A program made the translations under genes and the position numbers. 32,442 nt of DNA, taken from positions 1 through 32,442 of the forward strand of contig DAHUZJ010000097.1 of the NCBI GenBank assembly GCA_027306585.1, read 5' to 3'. Below the pieces are notes generated by a model. That model ran no database searches and was not told where the DNA came from. It was given only the letters and a program-made list of their open reading frames with translations. Source of the DNA: Acidimicrobiaceae bacterium. Its GTDB lineage: Bacteria; Actinomycetota; Acidimicrobiia; Acidimicrobiales; RAAP-2. Shown here piece by piece: positions 1-6,964 of this stretch. How positions within the stretch are numbered: the first letter of the stretch is position 1; each line of letters opens with the position of its first letter.

Positions 1-1407
1 TACACCGACCAGGCGAGCGGGGCGAAGCGGGAGCGCCCGGGGCTCTCGGCCGCCCTGCGCGACGCCGCCCTCGGTCGCTTCGACGTCCTCCTCGTCTACC
101 GGGTCGACCGGCTGTGCCGGTCGGTGGGGTTGCTCGCCGAGCTGCTCGCCCGCCTGGACGCCGCCGGCGTGGGCTTTCGCTCGGCCACCGAGCCGTTCGA
201 GACGACCACGCCGTCCGGGCGCATGATGATGCAGATGCTCGGCGTCTTCGCTGAATTCGAGCGTGCCAGTATCATTTCGAGGGTCCTGGACGGCATGAGC
301 CGGAAGGCCGCCCAGGGCCGCTGGGTGGGTGGCCCCCAACCGCTCGGCTATCGCCGGGCGCCCGAGGGCGGCCGCCTCGTGGTCGACGACGCCGAGGCGG
401 TGGTGGTGCGGCTCGCCTTCGATCTGTACGTGAACGAGCTTCTCGGCAGCCACGAGATCGCGGCGCGCCTGAACGAGGCCGGGCACCGGACCAAGGCCGG
501 GAGGTCCTTCTCCTTCAAGTCGGTGCTGACCATCCTCAAGAACCGCATGTACCTGGGCGAGATCGGCTGGCGGGGCGAGTACTACCAAGGCGAGCACGAG
601 GCCCTCGTCGACCCCGCCCTCTTCGGGCGGGCCCAGGCCCTCTTGGCCGAGCGGGGGGCCGAGCCGGCCAAGCGCGCCGCGCACTCCTCCGACTACCTGT
701 TGACCGGCCTCGTGGTCTGCTCGTGCGGCACGCATTGTGTGGGGACGGCGGCCACGGGGCGCTCGCGCACCTACCGCTACTACACCTGCAACGCCCGCCA
801 GCGCTACGGGAAGGGCACCTGCGGCGCCGCCCGCCTGCCGGCCGACGACCTCGACGACGCCGTCGTCTCCCGGCTCGTCGACCTGCTGGCCGACAGCGAC
901 CTCATTGAAGAGGCCGTGGCCCGGGCGACCGAGCGGGCCGCCGGCACGACCGAGCTGGTGGCGGCCGAGCGCTCCGCCGTCGAGACCGAGCTGGCCGAGA
1001 TCGACGCCGCCGTCGAGCGCTACCTGGCGAGCTTCGAGCGAGGGACCATGCCCGAGGAGCTGTGCGCCCCCCGGGTCCGCGCCCTGAACGACCGGGCCGC
1101 CAAGCTGAAGGCCCGCCACGCCGACCTCGTGGCCCAGTGCGAGGAGGCGACGCTCGTTGCCCCCGAGCCCGAGGTCCTGGCCGAGGTGCGCCAGGAGCTG
1201 GTGGAGGCCATGGCCGCCGGTTCACGGCCGCAGGTGAAGGCGCTGCTCGCCGCGCTCGTCCACGAGGTCCGGGTGGAAGGACCGAACGCCGTGCGGCCGG
1301 TGTTCAAGATCCCGGCCGGCACGGCGGCAGCTACACCGGAGGCGGTTCGTGGACCGTCCCGGTTGGTGGGCGCTGGGGGACTCGAACCCTCGACCTCAGC
1401 CGTGTGA
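1..1407 (+). CDS. Large serine recombinase (integrase), 5' end outside the window
   Basis: The frame is open from base 1, so the first residues, including the catalytic serine region, lie upstream; 468 residues are visible. The visible start carries the late resolvase-domain motifs YRVDRLCRS and GVFAEFERASIISR. A Recombinase domain follows (from about GRWVGGPQPLGYRR), then a Cys4 zinc ribbon (CSCG ... YYTCN ... GTCGAA, residues about 240-278), and a long charged alpha-helical, probably coiled-coil stretch (about 290-420). This order is typical of phage or integrative-element serine integrases that perform site-specific strand exchange between attP and attB. The last 14 or so codons (ending LEPSTSAV) are read antisense through a tRNA-Val gene, so the stop codon lies inside the tRNA. 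This marks the right-hand end of an integrated element that extends to the left of the window. Confidence 0.93.
   Translation, partial: YTDQASGAKRERPGLSAALRDAALGRFDVLLVYRVDRLCRSVGLLAELLARLDAAGVGFRSATEPFETTTPSGRMMMQMLGVFAEFERASIISRVLDGMSRKAAQGRWVGGPQPLGYRRAPEGGRLVVDDAEAVVVRLAFDLYVNELLGSHEIAARLNEAGHRTKAGRSFSFKSVLTILKNRMYLGEIGWRGEYYQGEHEALVDPALFGRAQALLAERGAEPAKRAAHSSDYLLTGLVVCSCGTHCVGTAATGRSRTYRYYTCNARQRYGKGTCGAARLPADDLDDAVVSRLVDLLADSDLIEEAVARATERAAGTTELVAAERSAVETELAEIDAAVERYLASFERGTMPEELCAPRVRALNDRAAKLKARHADLVAQCEEATLVAPEPEVLAEVRQELVEAMAAGSRPQVKALLAALVHEVRVEGPNAVRPVFKIPAGTAAATPEAVRGPSRLVGAGGLEPSTSAV
1364..1407. other. Candidate attachment site in the 3' half of tRNA-Val
   Basis: The recombinase reading frame ends inside the tRNA gene, and the gene abuts the tRNA 3' end. 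That arrangement is classical for an integrated element using the tRNA 3' part as its crossover site, with the tRNA kept functional by element-supplied sequence. The predicted second copy would lie to the left of the window and cannot be seen. The exact core is unknown; the span given is only the overlap. Confidence 0.35.
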
Positions 1408-1440
1408 AGGCTGCGCTCTAACCAACTGAGCTAAGCGCCC
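1364..1440 (-). tRNA. tRNA-Val (anticodon CAC)
   Basis: Read on the minus strand, the gene folds as a complete cloverleaf. The acceptor stem is GGGCGCT/AGCGCCC, the D-stem GCTC/GAGC, and the anticodon stem CAGCC/GGCTG around the loop TTCACAC, giving anticodon CAC (Val, codon GUG). The T-loop is TTCGAGT. The discriminator A and CCA are encoded (plus-strand TGGT at 1364-1367). The T-stem GAGGG/CCCCC has one A-C mismatch at its second pair, which is unusual and could be a leftover of element integration. The 3' half overlaps the end of the serine recombinase gene on the other strand. Confidence 0.93.
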
Positions 1441-1475
1441 GGCTCCGCCGGCGATCCGCCGGCACCAGGACGACG

Positions 1476-1505
1476 ACGATAGCGCGCCGGCTTGGTCACG
1501 TTTAC
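1476..1505 (-). promoter_or_regulatory. Putative tRNA-Val promoter
   Basis: On the minus strand a GTAAAC hexamer (1505-1500) lies 18 bases before TATCGT (1481-1476). The latter is about 35 bases upstream of the tRNA 5' end at 1440. Spacing suits a housekeeping-sigma promoter, but the match is weak. Confidence 0.3.
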
Positions 1506-1525
1506 CGCTGGACGGCGTACCCCGG

Positions 1526-1531
1526 TAGCCT
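1526..1531 (+). promoter_or_regulatory. Putative -10 element (TAGCCT) of the membrane protein gene
   Basis: TAGCCT ends 9 bases before the ATG at 1541, and no clear Shine-Dalgarno sequence is present. Several other genes in this window show the same arrangement, which suggests a leaderless or nearly leaderless transcript. Confidence 0.35.
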
Positions 1532-1540
1532 GGGCGGGCC

Positions 1541-2341
1541 ATGGCCCGCTCCTCGCCCACCTCGCCCGACGCCAATGGCCGCGGCCGCAATTCCGGCGAC
1601 GGCACATCTGGCGCCACGGCCGACCGTCCCCTCACCTCGACCGGCTGGCAACGCCTGTCGCAGACCTTCGTGCGACCTCCACTGCCCGAGACCACCGGCA
1701 AGGAGCCGGACTACTCGCGGATGAGCGACGACGAGAAGCGGGTCCGGATCGTCACGCTCGACCCCTTCGAGCGAAAGCTAGGGCTCGGCGCAGCGGCCCT
1801 GTCGGTGGTCCTGGGGCTCGTCTTCACCGTGCCGTACATGATCAAGAAGACGGCGGTGACAACGACAACGAAGCCGGTCGGCAAGCACTGCCCGGCGGGC
1901 CTGACGTACATCACCCACGGCACCTCGGCCGCCACCTGCCGGGGGGTCCTCCCGGTGTCGCACTACCTCACGTACCTCGTCGTGTACCTCGTGCTGGCAA
2001 TCCTGATCTACCTCACGGTCCGGTTCCGGCGTCGATCGGGTGTCGCCTTCTCCACGGCGATCACCGGCGTGGCGCTCGGTGCGCTGGCGATCGTCCCGTT
2101 CCTCGTCGTGTCCGGCTGGATCCTCCTCCGCAGCTACCGCACGCAGAGGTACGGCGCGCCCACTGCCAGGTCGCCACGCCCGGGCTACGTGCCGCCCGTC
2201 GGCCGGAGCTCGAGCCGGCGCCGCCCCCCGGCCAAACGGGGCACGACGGCTCCCACACGAAAGGCGCCAGAGGCGAGCAAGCGCTATACGCCCAAGGCGC
2301 CCCCCAAGCCGACCAAGAAGGGAACGCCCCCCGGCCGCTGA
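1541..2341 (+). CDS. Conserved-type membrane protein with three transmembrane segments, function unknown
   Basis: I do not recognise a named family. The 266-residue product has a polar cytoplasmic-looking N-terminus (about 1-80), three hydrophobic segments at about 81-101, 143-161 and 170-195, and a strongly basic, proline-rich tail (about 197-266) with many R, K and P residues. The loop between the first and second segments carries two cysteines (C117, C133) that would lie outside the membrane if the N-terminus is inside, so a disulfide is possible. The gene stands alone between the tRNA and a convergent TetR gene. The ATG is preceded by a -10-like TAGCCT rather than a ribosome binding site. 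The basic tail could bind nucleic acid or acidic lipid headgroups, but this is only inference. Confidence 0.75.
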   Translation: MARSSPTSPDANGRGRNSGDGTSGATADRPLTSTGWQRLSQTFVRPPLPETTGKEPDYSRMSDDEKRVRIVTLDPFERKLGLGAAALSVVLGLVFTVPYMIKKTAVTTTTKPVGKHCPAGLTYITHGTSAATCRGVLPVSHYLTYLVVYLVLAILIYLTVRFRRRSGVAFSTAITGVALGALAIVPFLVVSGWILLRSYRTQRYGAPTARSPRPGYVPPVGRSSSRRRPPAKRGTTAPTRKAPEASKRYTPKAPPKPTKKGTPPGR

Positions 2342-2344
2342 GGT

Positions 2345-2365
2345 CCCGGCCGCCGAAGGGCCGGG
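2345..2365. terminator. GC-rich hairpin between convergent genes, possible bidirectional terminator
   Basis: CCCGGCC (2345-2351) and GGCCGGG (2359-2365) form a perfect 7-bp stem with a 7-base loop. It sits in the 35-bp gap between the membrane protein stop and the TetR stop. There is no T tract on either side, so termination would need to be of the U-less actinobacterial type. Confidence 0.4.
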
Positions 2366-2376
2366 TCGGCCAAGCG

Positions 2377-3015
2377 TCAGTCCGTGAGCAGCGCGGACCG
2401 CAGCAGGGCCAGGACGTCCGCCCGGCGCCGTACCAGCGAACGGGCCGTGGGCTCCTCCCCCACCGCTCGGAGCACGTCCACCTCGGTGACCATGCCGATC
2501 ACCGTGGAGTAGATCGCCAAGAGCAGGAGCTGGGGGTCGTGCCGGCGCATGTGGCCGGCGTCCATCTCGGCCTCGAGGAACCTCGCCGCCCGCTCGACGA
2601 GCGGCCGCAGCTCCGTCGTCATCTGGGTGGCCGCCGGGGGGCCGAGGCGCGACACCTCGCGCACCAAGCCGAGCAGCTGCGGCCGACGCGCCGCCAACCG
2701 GAACACCGACCGCACGACCGCCTCCACGCGGGCCCACCCGTCGCCGGCCCTGTCGAGGGCCCGTTCCAGGGCGTCCGACAGCTCGGCGGCGCTCCGCTCG
2801 ATCACGGCTTCGAGCACCGCTTCCTTGCTCGGGAACCAGTACAGGATCGTCTGCTTGCGCAGTCCGAGCGAAGCGGCCAGGGCGTCGAGCGACGTGGCTT
2901 CGTAGCCCCTGGTCCCGAACGAGGCCAGCGCGACGTCGAGGATCCGGTCCGGCGTGGAGCTCGGCACCGGGCCCCGAGCGCTCACCGGGTTGGGCGTCTC
3001 GCTCGTCGCCGCCAC
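2377..3015 (-). CDS. TetR/AcrR family transcriptional repressor
   Basis: The 212-residue product has an N-terminal helix-turn-helix domain (RILDVALASFGTRGYEATS, then LAASLGLRKQTILYWFPSK), the standard TetR signature, followed by an all-helical ligand-binding domain. I chose GTG at 3015: the hexamer TAGGAA lies 6 bases upstream of it and would give a leaderless transcript. A TTG two codons earlier (3021) is the alternative. The gene is divergent from the acyl-CoA reductase operon, and the shared 50-60 bp hold a perfect palindrome overlapping both promoters. It therefore probably represses itself and the operon. The effector is likely an acyl-CoA or another operon metabolite, an inference from family behaviour and context. 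Confidence 0.9.
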   Translation of the reverse strand: MAATSETPNPVSARGPVPSSTPDRILDVALASFGTRGYEATSLDALAASLGLRKQTILYWFPSKEAVLEAVIERSAAELSDALERALDRAGDGWARVEAVVRSVFRLAARRPQLLGLVREVSRLGPPAATQMTTELRPLVERAARFLEAEMDAGHMRRHDPQLLLLAIYSTVIGMVTEVDVLRAVGEEPTARSLVRRRADVLALLRSALLTD

Positions 3016-3021
3016 GGGCAA

Positions 3022-3064
3022 TTCCTACCAGATGGTAGACAGCCTGTCTACCATCTGGTAGACC
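3022..3064. promoter_or_regulatory. Divergent promoters with a 35-bp palindromic TetR operator
   Basis: The operator is a perfect inverted repeat. The left arm (3026-3042) begins TACCAGATGGTAGACAG, the right arm (3044-3060) is its exact reverse complement, and a single C (3043) lies at the centre. Each arm is itself a smaller dyad, TACCA-N2-TGGTA, so two TetR dimers could bind. The outer ends supply the -10 elements: TAGGAA on the minus strand (3027-3022), 6 bases before the TetR GTG, and TAGACC on the plus strand (3059-3064), 7 bases before the ATG at 3072. Repressor binding would cover both promoters at once. Confidence 0.85.
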
Positions 3065-3071
3065 CAAGGGG

Positions 3072-5675
3072 ATGCCGAACGGGGAGGGACGGCGCGACGA
3101 CCGCCGTGCACCGCGAGCACCGCTGGGTCGAGAGGACCGGCCGGCCACTGCCCCGGCCGCGCCCGCCGCGCCTACCGCGCCCGCCGGCTCGGCCGGTGCT
3201 GGCGGTGCTGGCGGTGCTGGCGGTGCTGGCGAGGCACCCTCGGACCCGGCAATCGGCTCCATCGGTCGCCGCCTCGCCGGCAGGCGCTTCTTCGTCACCG
3301 GCGGCACCGGGTTCCTGGGCACGGCGCTCATCGAGCGGATCCTGCGGACCCTCCCCGACGCCGAAGTCGTCGCCCTCGTGCGCCCGGGCCGGCGGGCGAC
3401 CGCGGCGTCCCGCGCCACCCGCGAGATCCTCCGCAACGACTGCTTCGCCCGTCTGCGGCGAGAAGCCGGCGAGCGCTTCGACGCCGACATCGCACCCCGC
3501 CTCCGTGCCGTCGCCGGCGACGTCAGCCGGGACGGCCTCGGGCTCGACGACGAGGGCCGCGCCCTCCTCGCCTCGTGCGACGTCGTCGTCCACTCGGCTG
3601 CGACCGTCAGCTTCGACGCCCCGCTCGACCAGGCGGTCGAGATCAACCTCCTCGGGCCGGCCCGGGTCGCGAGCACGGTTGCCGACGTCCACCGCGGCGC
3701 GGGCACCACGACGCTCCCCCACATGATCGCCGTCTCCACGGCGTACGTGGCCGGGACCCACCAGGGCGAGGCGAGCGAGGAGCTGCTCGAGCACAACCGC
3801 TTCAGCCTCGACGTCGACTGGCGGGCCGAGGTCGACCACGCCCGCCGTCTACGCCACGACCTGGAGGCGACCTCTCGGCAGGCCGAGCACCTGGTGCGCT
3901 TCGCCAAGAAGGCCCGCGAAGAGCTGGGGGGGGCTGGCGAGCACGTCCTGGCCGCCCGGGCGGAGCGGCTGCGGGACGAGTGGATCAAGCGCCGGTTGGT
4001 CGACGCCGGCACCACCCGGGCACAGTCGCTCGGCTGGCCGGACGCCTACCCGTTCACCAAGGCCATGGGCGAGCGGGCGCTGGTGGAAGGCCACGGCAAG
4101 GGCACGGCACCGGAGCCCGACGTCGTCCCCCTCACCATCGTGCGGCCGTCGATCATCGAGTCGGCCCTCGCCGAGCCGGTCCCCGGTTGGATCCGGGGCT
4201 TCCGGATGGCGGAGCCGATCATCATCTCCTACGCCCGGGGGCTCCTCCGCGAGTTCCCCGGGGTGCCCGAGGGCGTGACCGACGTCATCCCCGTGGACAT
4301 GGTGGTGGCCGCCATCCTGGCCGTCGCAGCCACCGGCCCCGACCCGGAGGGACCGTGCGTGTTCCACGTGGCGTCCGGCGTGCGCAACCCGCTGCGCTAC
4401 GGGCGCCTCGTCGAGCTGGTGCAGCAGTGGTTCGGGCAGCACCCCGTCTACGACGACCGCAACCAGCCCATCAGCGTGCCGGACTGGACGTTCCCCGGCC
4501 GGGGCCGAGTGCAGCGCCAGCTCCAGCGGGCCACCAGGGCGATGGACACCGTCGAGCGGCTCATCACCGTCCTGCCCCTGCGCGGGCGCCAAGCCGCCTT
4601 CTCGGCCACCATCGAGGACCGCAACACCCTGGCCAAGCGGGCACTCGGGTACGTGGAGCTCTACGGCGCCTACACCGAGACCGAGGCCCGCTACCGCGTC
4701 GACCGGCTCCTCGCTCTGTGGGAGGGCCTCGACGACGAGGACCGGCGCCGCTACTGCTTCGACCCGGCGGCCATCGACTGGGACCACTACGCCCTCGACG
4801 TGCACCTGCCGTCGATCGTGGAGCACGCCCGGGTGCGCATGGCGCCCGGGCGCTCGGTGGTCGAGGCCCGGCCCGAGCGGGCGCGACGGGCGATCCTCTC
4901 CCCCGACCGCCACTTGGCCGTCTTCGACCTCGAGCACACCCTCATCGCCTCGAACGTCGTCGACACCTACGCCTGGCTGGCCTCCCGCCACCTCCCGGCG
5001 GCGCGGCGACCGGCGTTCGTGGCCGACCTCCTGCGCCAGGCGCCGGGCCTCCTCGCCCTCGACCGTCGGGACCGCGGCGACTTCCTGCGCGCCTTCTACC
5101 GCCGGTACGAGGGCGCACCCGCCGCCCGGCTGGAGGACGACGCGTGGGAGCTCTTCCACCGTCAGCTGCTGCCCCGTGCCTTCCCCGGCGGCCTCGCCCG
5201 GGTCCGGGCCCACCGGCGGCTCGGGCACCGCACCCTCCTCATCACCGGGGCCCTGGACTTCGTGGTGGCGCCGCTCCGCCCGCTGTTCGACGACATCGTC
5301 TGTGCCCACATGGCCGAGCGGGACGGCCGCCTCACCGGCACCCTCGACGAGCTCCCGCCGATCGGGGAGGCCCGCGCCCTGCTGCTCGGCGACTACGCAG
5401 CGGCGCACGGCCTGTCGCTCGGCGAGTCCGTCGCCTACGCCGACTCGGCCAGCGACCTCGCCATGCTGGAAGCCGTCGGCTTTCCCGTGGCGGTCAACCC
5501 GGAGACCCGCCTGGCAGCGATCGCCCGGCGGCGGGGCTGGCACGTCGAGCACTGGGCCAAGGCGGCCGGGGGCGCGCAGCGGCCGCTGCCCCTCGGGCCG
5601 CTCGACGTCCGGCCGCCGGGTGCGGCCGGTCGCCACTCGGCCGGCACGCTGCCCAGCGGGGGGCGGTCGGCATGA
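3072..5675 (+). CDS. Fatty acyl-CoA reductase (SDR) fused to a HAD-IB-type domain
   Basis: The 867-residue product begins with a disordered Ala/Pro/Gly leader (1-60). An extended-SDR acyl-CoA reductase domain follows, with the NAD(P)-binding motif TGGTGFLG (76-83) and a catalytic YxxxK pair (Y326, K330) in DAYPFTKAMGE. The C-terminal half (from about 614) is a HAD subclass IB domain. Its motif I is FDLEHT (618-623), where the family norm is DxDxT, and the motif III Lys appears replaced (GEARAL). The Ser/Thr motif LLITGALD and the ADSASD motif are kept. The first domain should reduce acyl-CoA (or acyl carrier protein) thioesters to aldehyde or alcohol. The HAD part may be a weak or altered phosphatase, or structural. 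It is the first gene of a coupled four-gene operon (its stop overlaps the next ATG), and a -10-like TAGACC lies 7 bases before the ATG. Confidence 0.88.
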   Translation: MPNGEGRRDDRRAPRAPLGREDRPATAPAAPAAPTAPAGSAGAGGAGGAGGAGEAPSDPAIGSIGRRLAGRRFFVTGGTGFLGTALIERILRTLPDAEVVALVRPGRRATAASRATREILRNDCFARLRREAGERFDADIAPRLRAVAGDVSRDGLGLDDEGRALLASCDVVVHSAATVSFDAPLDQAVEINLLGPARVASTVADVHRGAGTTTLPHMIAVSTAYVAGTHQGEASEELLEHNRFSLDVDWRAEVDHARRLRHDLEATSRQAEHLVRFAKKAREELGGAGEHVLAARAERLRDEWIKRRLVDAGTTRAQSLGWPDAYPFTKAMGERALVEGHGKGTAPEPDVVPLTIVRPSIIESALAEPVPGWIRGFRMAEPIIISYARGLLREFPGVPEGVTDVIPVDMVVAAILAVAATGPDPEGPCVFHVASGVRNPLRYGRLVELVQQWFGQHPVYDDRNQPISVPDWTFPGRGRVQRQLQRATRAMDTVERLITVLPLRGRQAAFSATIEDRNTLAKRALGYVELYGAYTETEARYRVDRLLALWEGLDDEDRRRYCFDPAAIDWDHYALDVHLPSIVEHARVRMAPGRSVVEARPERARRAILSPDRHLAVFDLEHTLIASNVVDTYAWLASRHLPAARRPAFVADLLRQAPGLLALDRRDRGDFLRAFYRRYEGAPAARLEDDAWELFHRQLLPRAFPGGLARVRAHRRLGHRTLLITGALDFVVAPLRPLFDDIVCAHMAERDGRLTGTLDELPPIGEARALLLGDYAAAHGLSLGESVAYADSASDLAMLEAVGFPVAVNPETRLAAIARRRGWHVEHWAKAAGGAQRPLPLGPLDVRPPGAAGRHSAGTLPSGGRSA
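3195..3230 (+). repeat. Four tandem copies of a 9-bp unit (GGTGCTGGC)
   Basis: Four exact copies of GGTGCTGGC lie within the start of the reductase gene and encode Gly-Ala-Gly repeats in its disordered N-terminal leader. The length is probably variable through slippage without breaking the frame. Confidence 0.9.
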
Positions 5676-6964
5676 GGTCGCTCGTCGTGGAGCGCAACGC
5701 GGCCCGCTTCGCCGCCGCCCGGCTCGCCTCGGCGTTCGGCTCCGGGCGCGGCGTCGAGTCCGGGCTCGGCCCGCTCCGCCTGCTCGAGACCGAGGCGCCG
5801 GCGTTGCCCGACCCGAGCTGGTGCCGCGTGTCGACGCTCCTCTCGGGCATCTGCGGGTCGGACCTCGCCACCCTCGACGGCCGCAGCTCGCGCTACTTCG
5901 AGCACGTGGTGAGCTTCCCCTTCGTCCCGGGGCACGAGGTCGTGGGGTCGATCGAGGACCCCGGCGCCTCCGGCCTGCAGGCGGGTGACCGGGTGGTCCT
6001 CGAGCCCGTGCTCGGCTGCGTCGCCCGCGGGATCGACCCGCCGTGCCCCGCCTGCGCCGAGGGCCGCCTCGGCGACTGCGAGCAGGTGGCCTTCGGCCAC
6101 GTCCGCCCCGGGCTCCAGACCGGCTACTGCGCCGACACGGGCGGCGGCTGGTCGGCGTCCGGGCTGGTCGCCCATCCGTCGCAGCTCCACCGGGTCCCCG
6201 ACGAGCTGGACGACGCCACCGCCGTGATGGTCGAGCCCACGGCCTGCGCCGTCCACGCCGCCTTCGACGCCGGCGTCACCGAGGGCGCCACGGTCGCCGT
6301 GCTCGGCGCCGGGACCCTCGGGCTGGCCTTCACCGCCGCCCTGTCCCGTCTGGCCGCCACCGGGCGGCTCCCCACCCCCGGGACCGTGCTCGTCGGGGCC
6401 CGCTACCCCCATCAGCGCCGGTTGGCCGTCGAGCTCGGGGCCACCGACGCCGTCCCGCCGGACCAGCTCCCCCGCGCCGTGCGGCGGCGCAGCCGATCCC
6501 TCGCCCTCGGACGGCCGTCGACCGGTGCCCAGCAGCTGACGGGCGGCGCCGAGGTGGTCGTCGACTGCGTCGGCTCGGCGGCCTCCATCGCCCAGTGCCT
6601 CGAGATGGTGCGCCCGCGGGGCCGGATCGTCCTCGTCGGCATGCCCGGCAGCGTCCACGTCGACCTGGCGCCCCTGTGGCACCGAGAGGTCACGCTGGCC
6701 GGCACCTACGCCTACGGCACCGAACGCCTGGCCGACGGCAGCGGGGCGCGCACCTTCGACCTCGCCTTCGACGTCGTGGCGGCCCAGCGCCTCGGTCGCC
6801 TGGTGTCCGCCACCTACCCCCTCGAGCGCTTCGAGGAGGCCGTCGCCCACGCCGCCGGCGCCGGCCGCCGGGGCGCCGTCAAGATCGCCTTCGACCTGCG
6901 TCGGCCCCGCCACCGGCCCGCCCGACCCGGCGCAGGACCCCACGCAGGAAGGGAGCCCGCATGA
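5672..6964 (+). CDS. Zinc-dependent alcohol dehydrogenase (MDR superfamily)
   Basis: The 430-residue product has catalytic-zinc ligands in SGICGSDL (C61) and VPGHEVVG (H88, E89). Four structural-zinc cysteines follow (C116, C125, C128, C136). The Rossmann motif AVLGAGTLGL (209-218) binds NAD(P). About 30 extra N-terminal residues and a basic, proline-rich C-terminal tail make it longer than the usual 340-380. It should interconvert an alcohol and an aldehyde or ketone. Coupling to the acyl-CoA reductase (ATGA overlap at 5672-5675) suggests it works on the product or a later intermediate of that enzyme. The start is set by that overlap, and the gene overlaps the next one the same way (6961-6964). 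Confidence 0.9.
   Translation: MRSLVVERNAARFAAARLASAFGSGRGVESGLGPLRLLETEAPALPDPSWCRVSTLLSGICGSDLATLDGRSSRYFEHVVSFPFVPGHEVVGSIEDPGASGLQAGDRVVLEPVLGCVARGIDPPCPACAEGRLGDCEQVAFGHVRPGLQTGYCADTGGGWSASGLVAHPSQLHRVPDELDDATAVMVEPTACAVHAAFDAGVTEGATVAVLGAGTLGLAFTAALSRLAATGRLPTPGTVLVGARYPHQRRLAVELGATDAVPPDQLPRAVRRRSRSLALGRPSTGAQQLTGGAEVVVDCVGSAASIAQCLEMVRPRGRIVLVGMPGSVHVDLAPLWHREVTLAGTYAYGTERLADGSGARTFDLAFDVVAAQRLGRLVSATYPLERFEEAVAHAAGAGRRGAVKIAFDLRRPRHRPARPGAGPHAGREPA

Noticed and set aside
1492..3726. Long open frames on both strands (1492-3726 plus, 1778-4015 minus) across the membrane protein, TetR and reductase region
   Set aside because: They give Arg/Pro/Gly-rich products without domains and are shadows of the real genes in GC-rich DNA.
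3849..5636. Minus-strand 595-residue open frame opposite the reductase gene
   Set aside because: Its product is low in complexity (Val, Gly, Asp, Arg), has no motif, and mirrors the codon bias of the sense gene.
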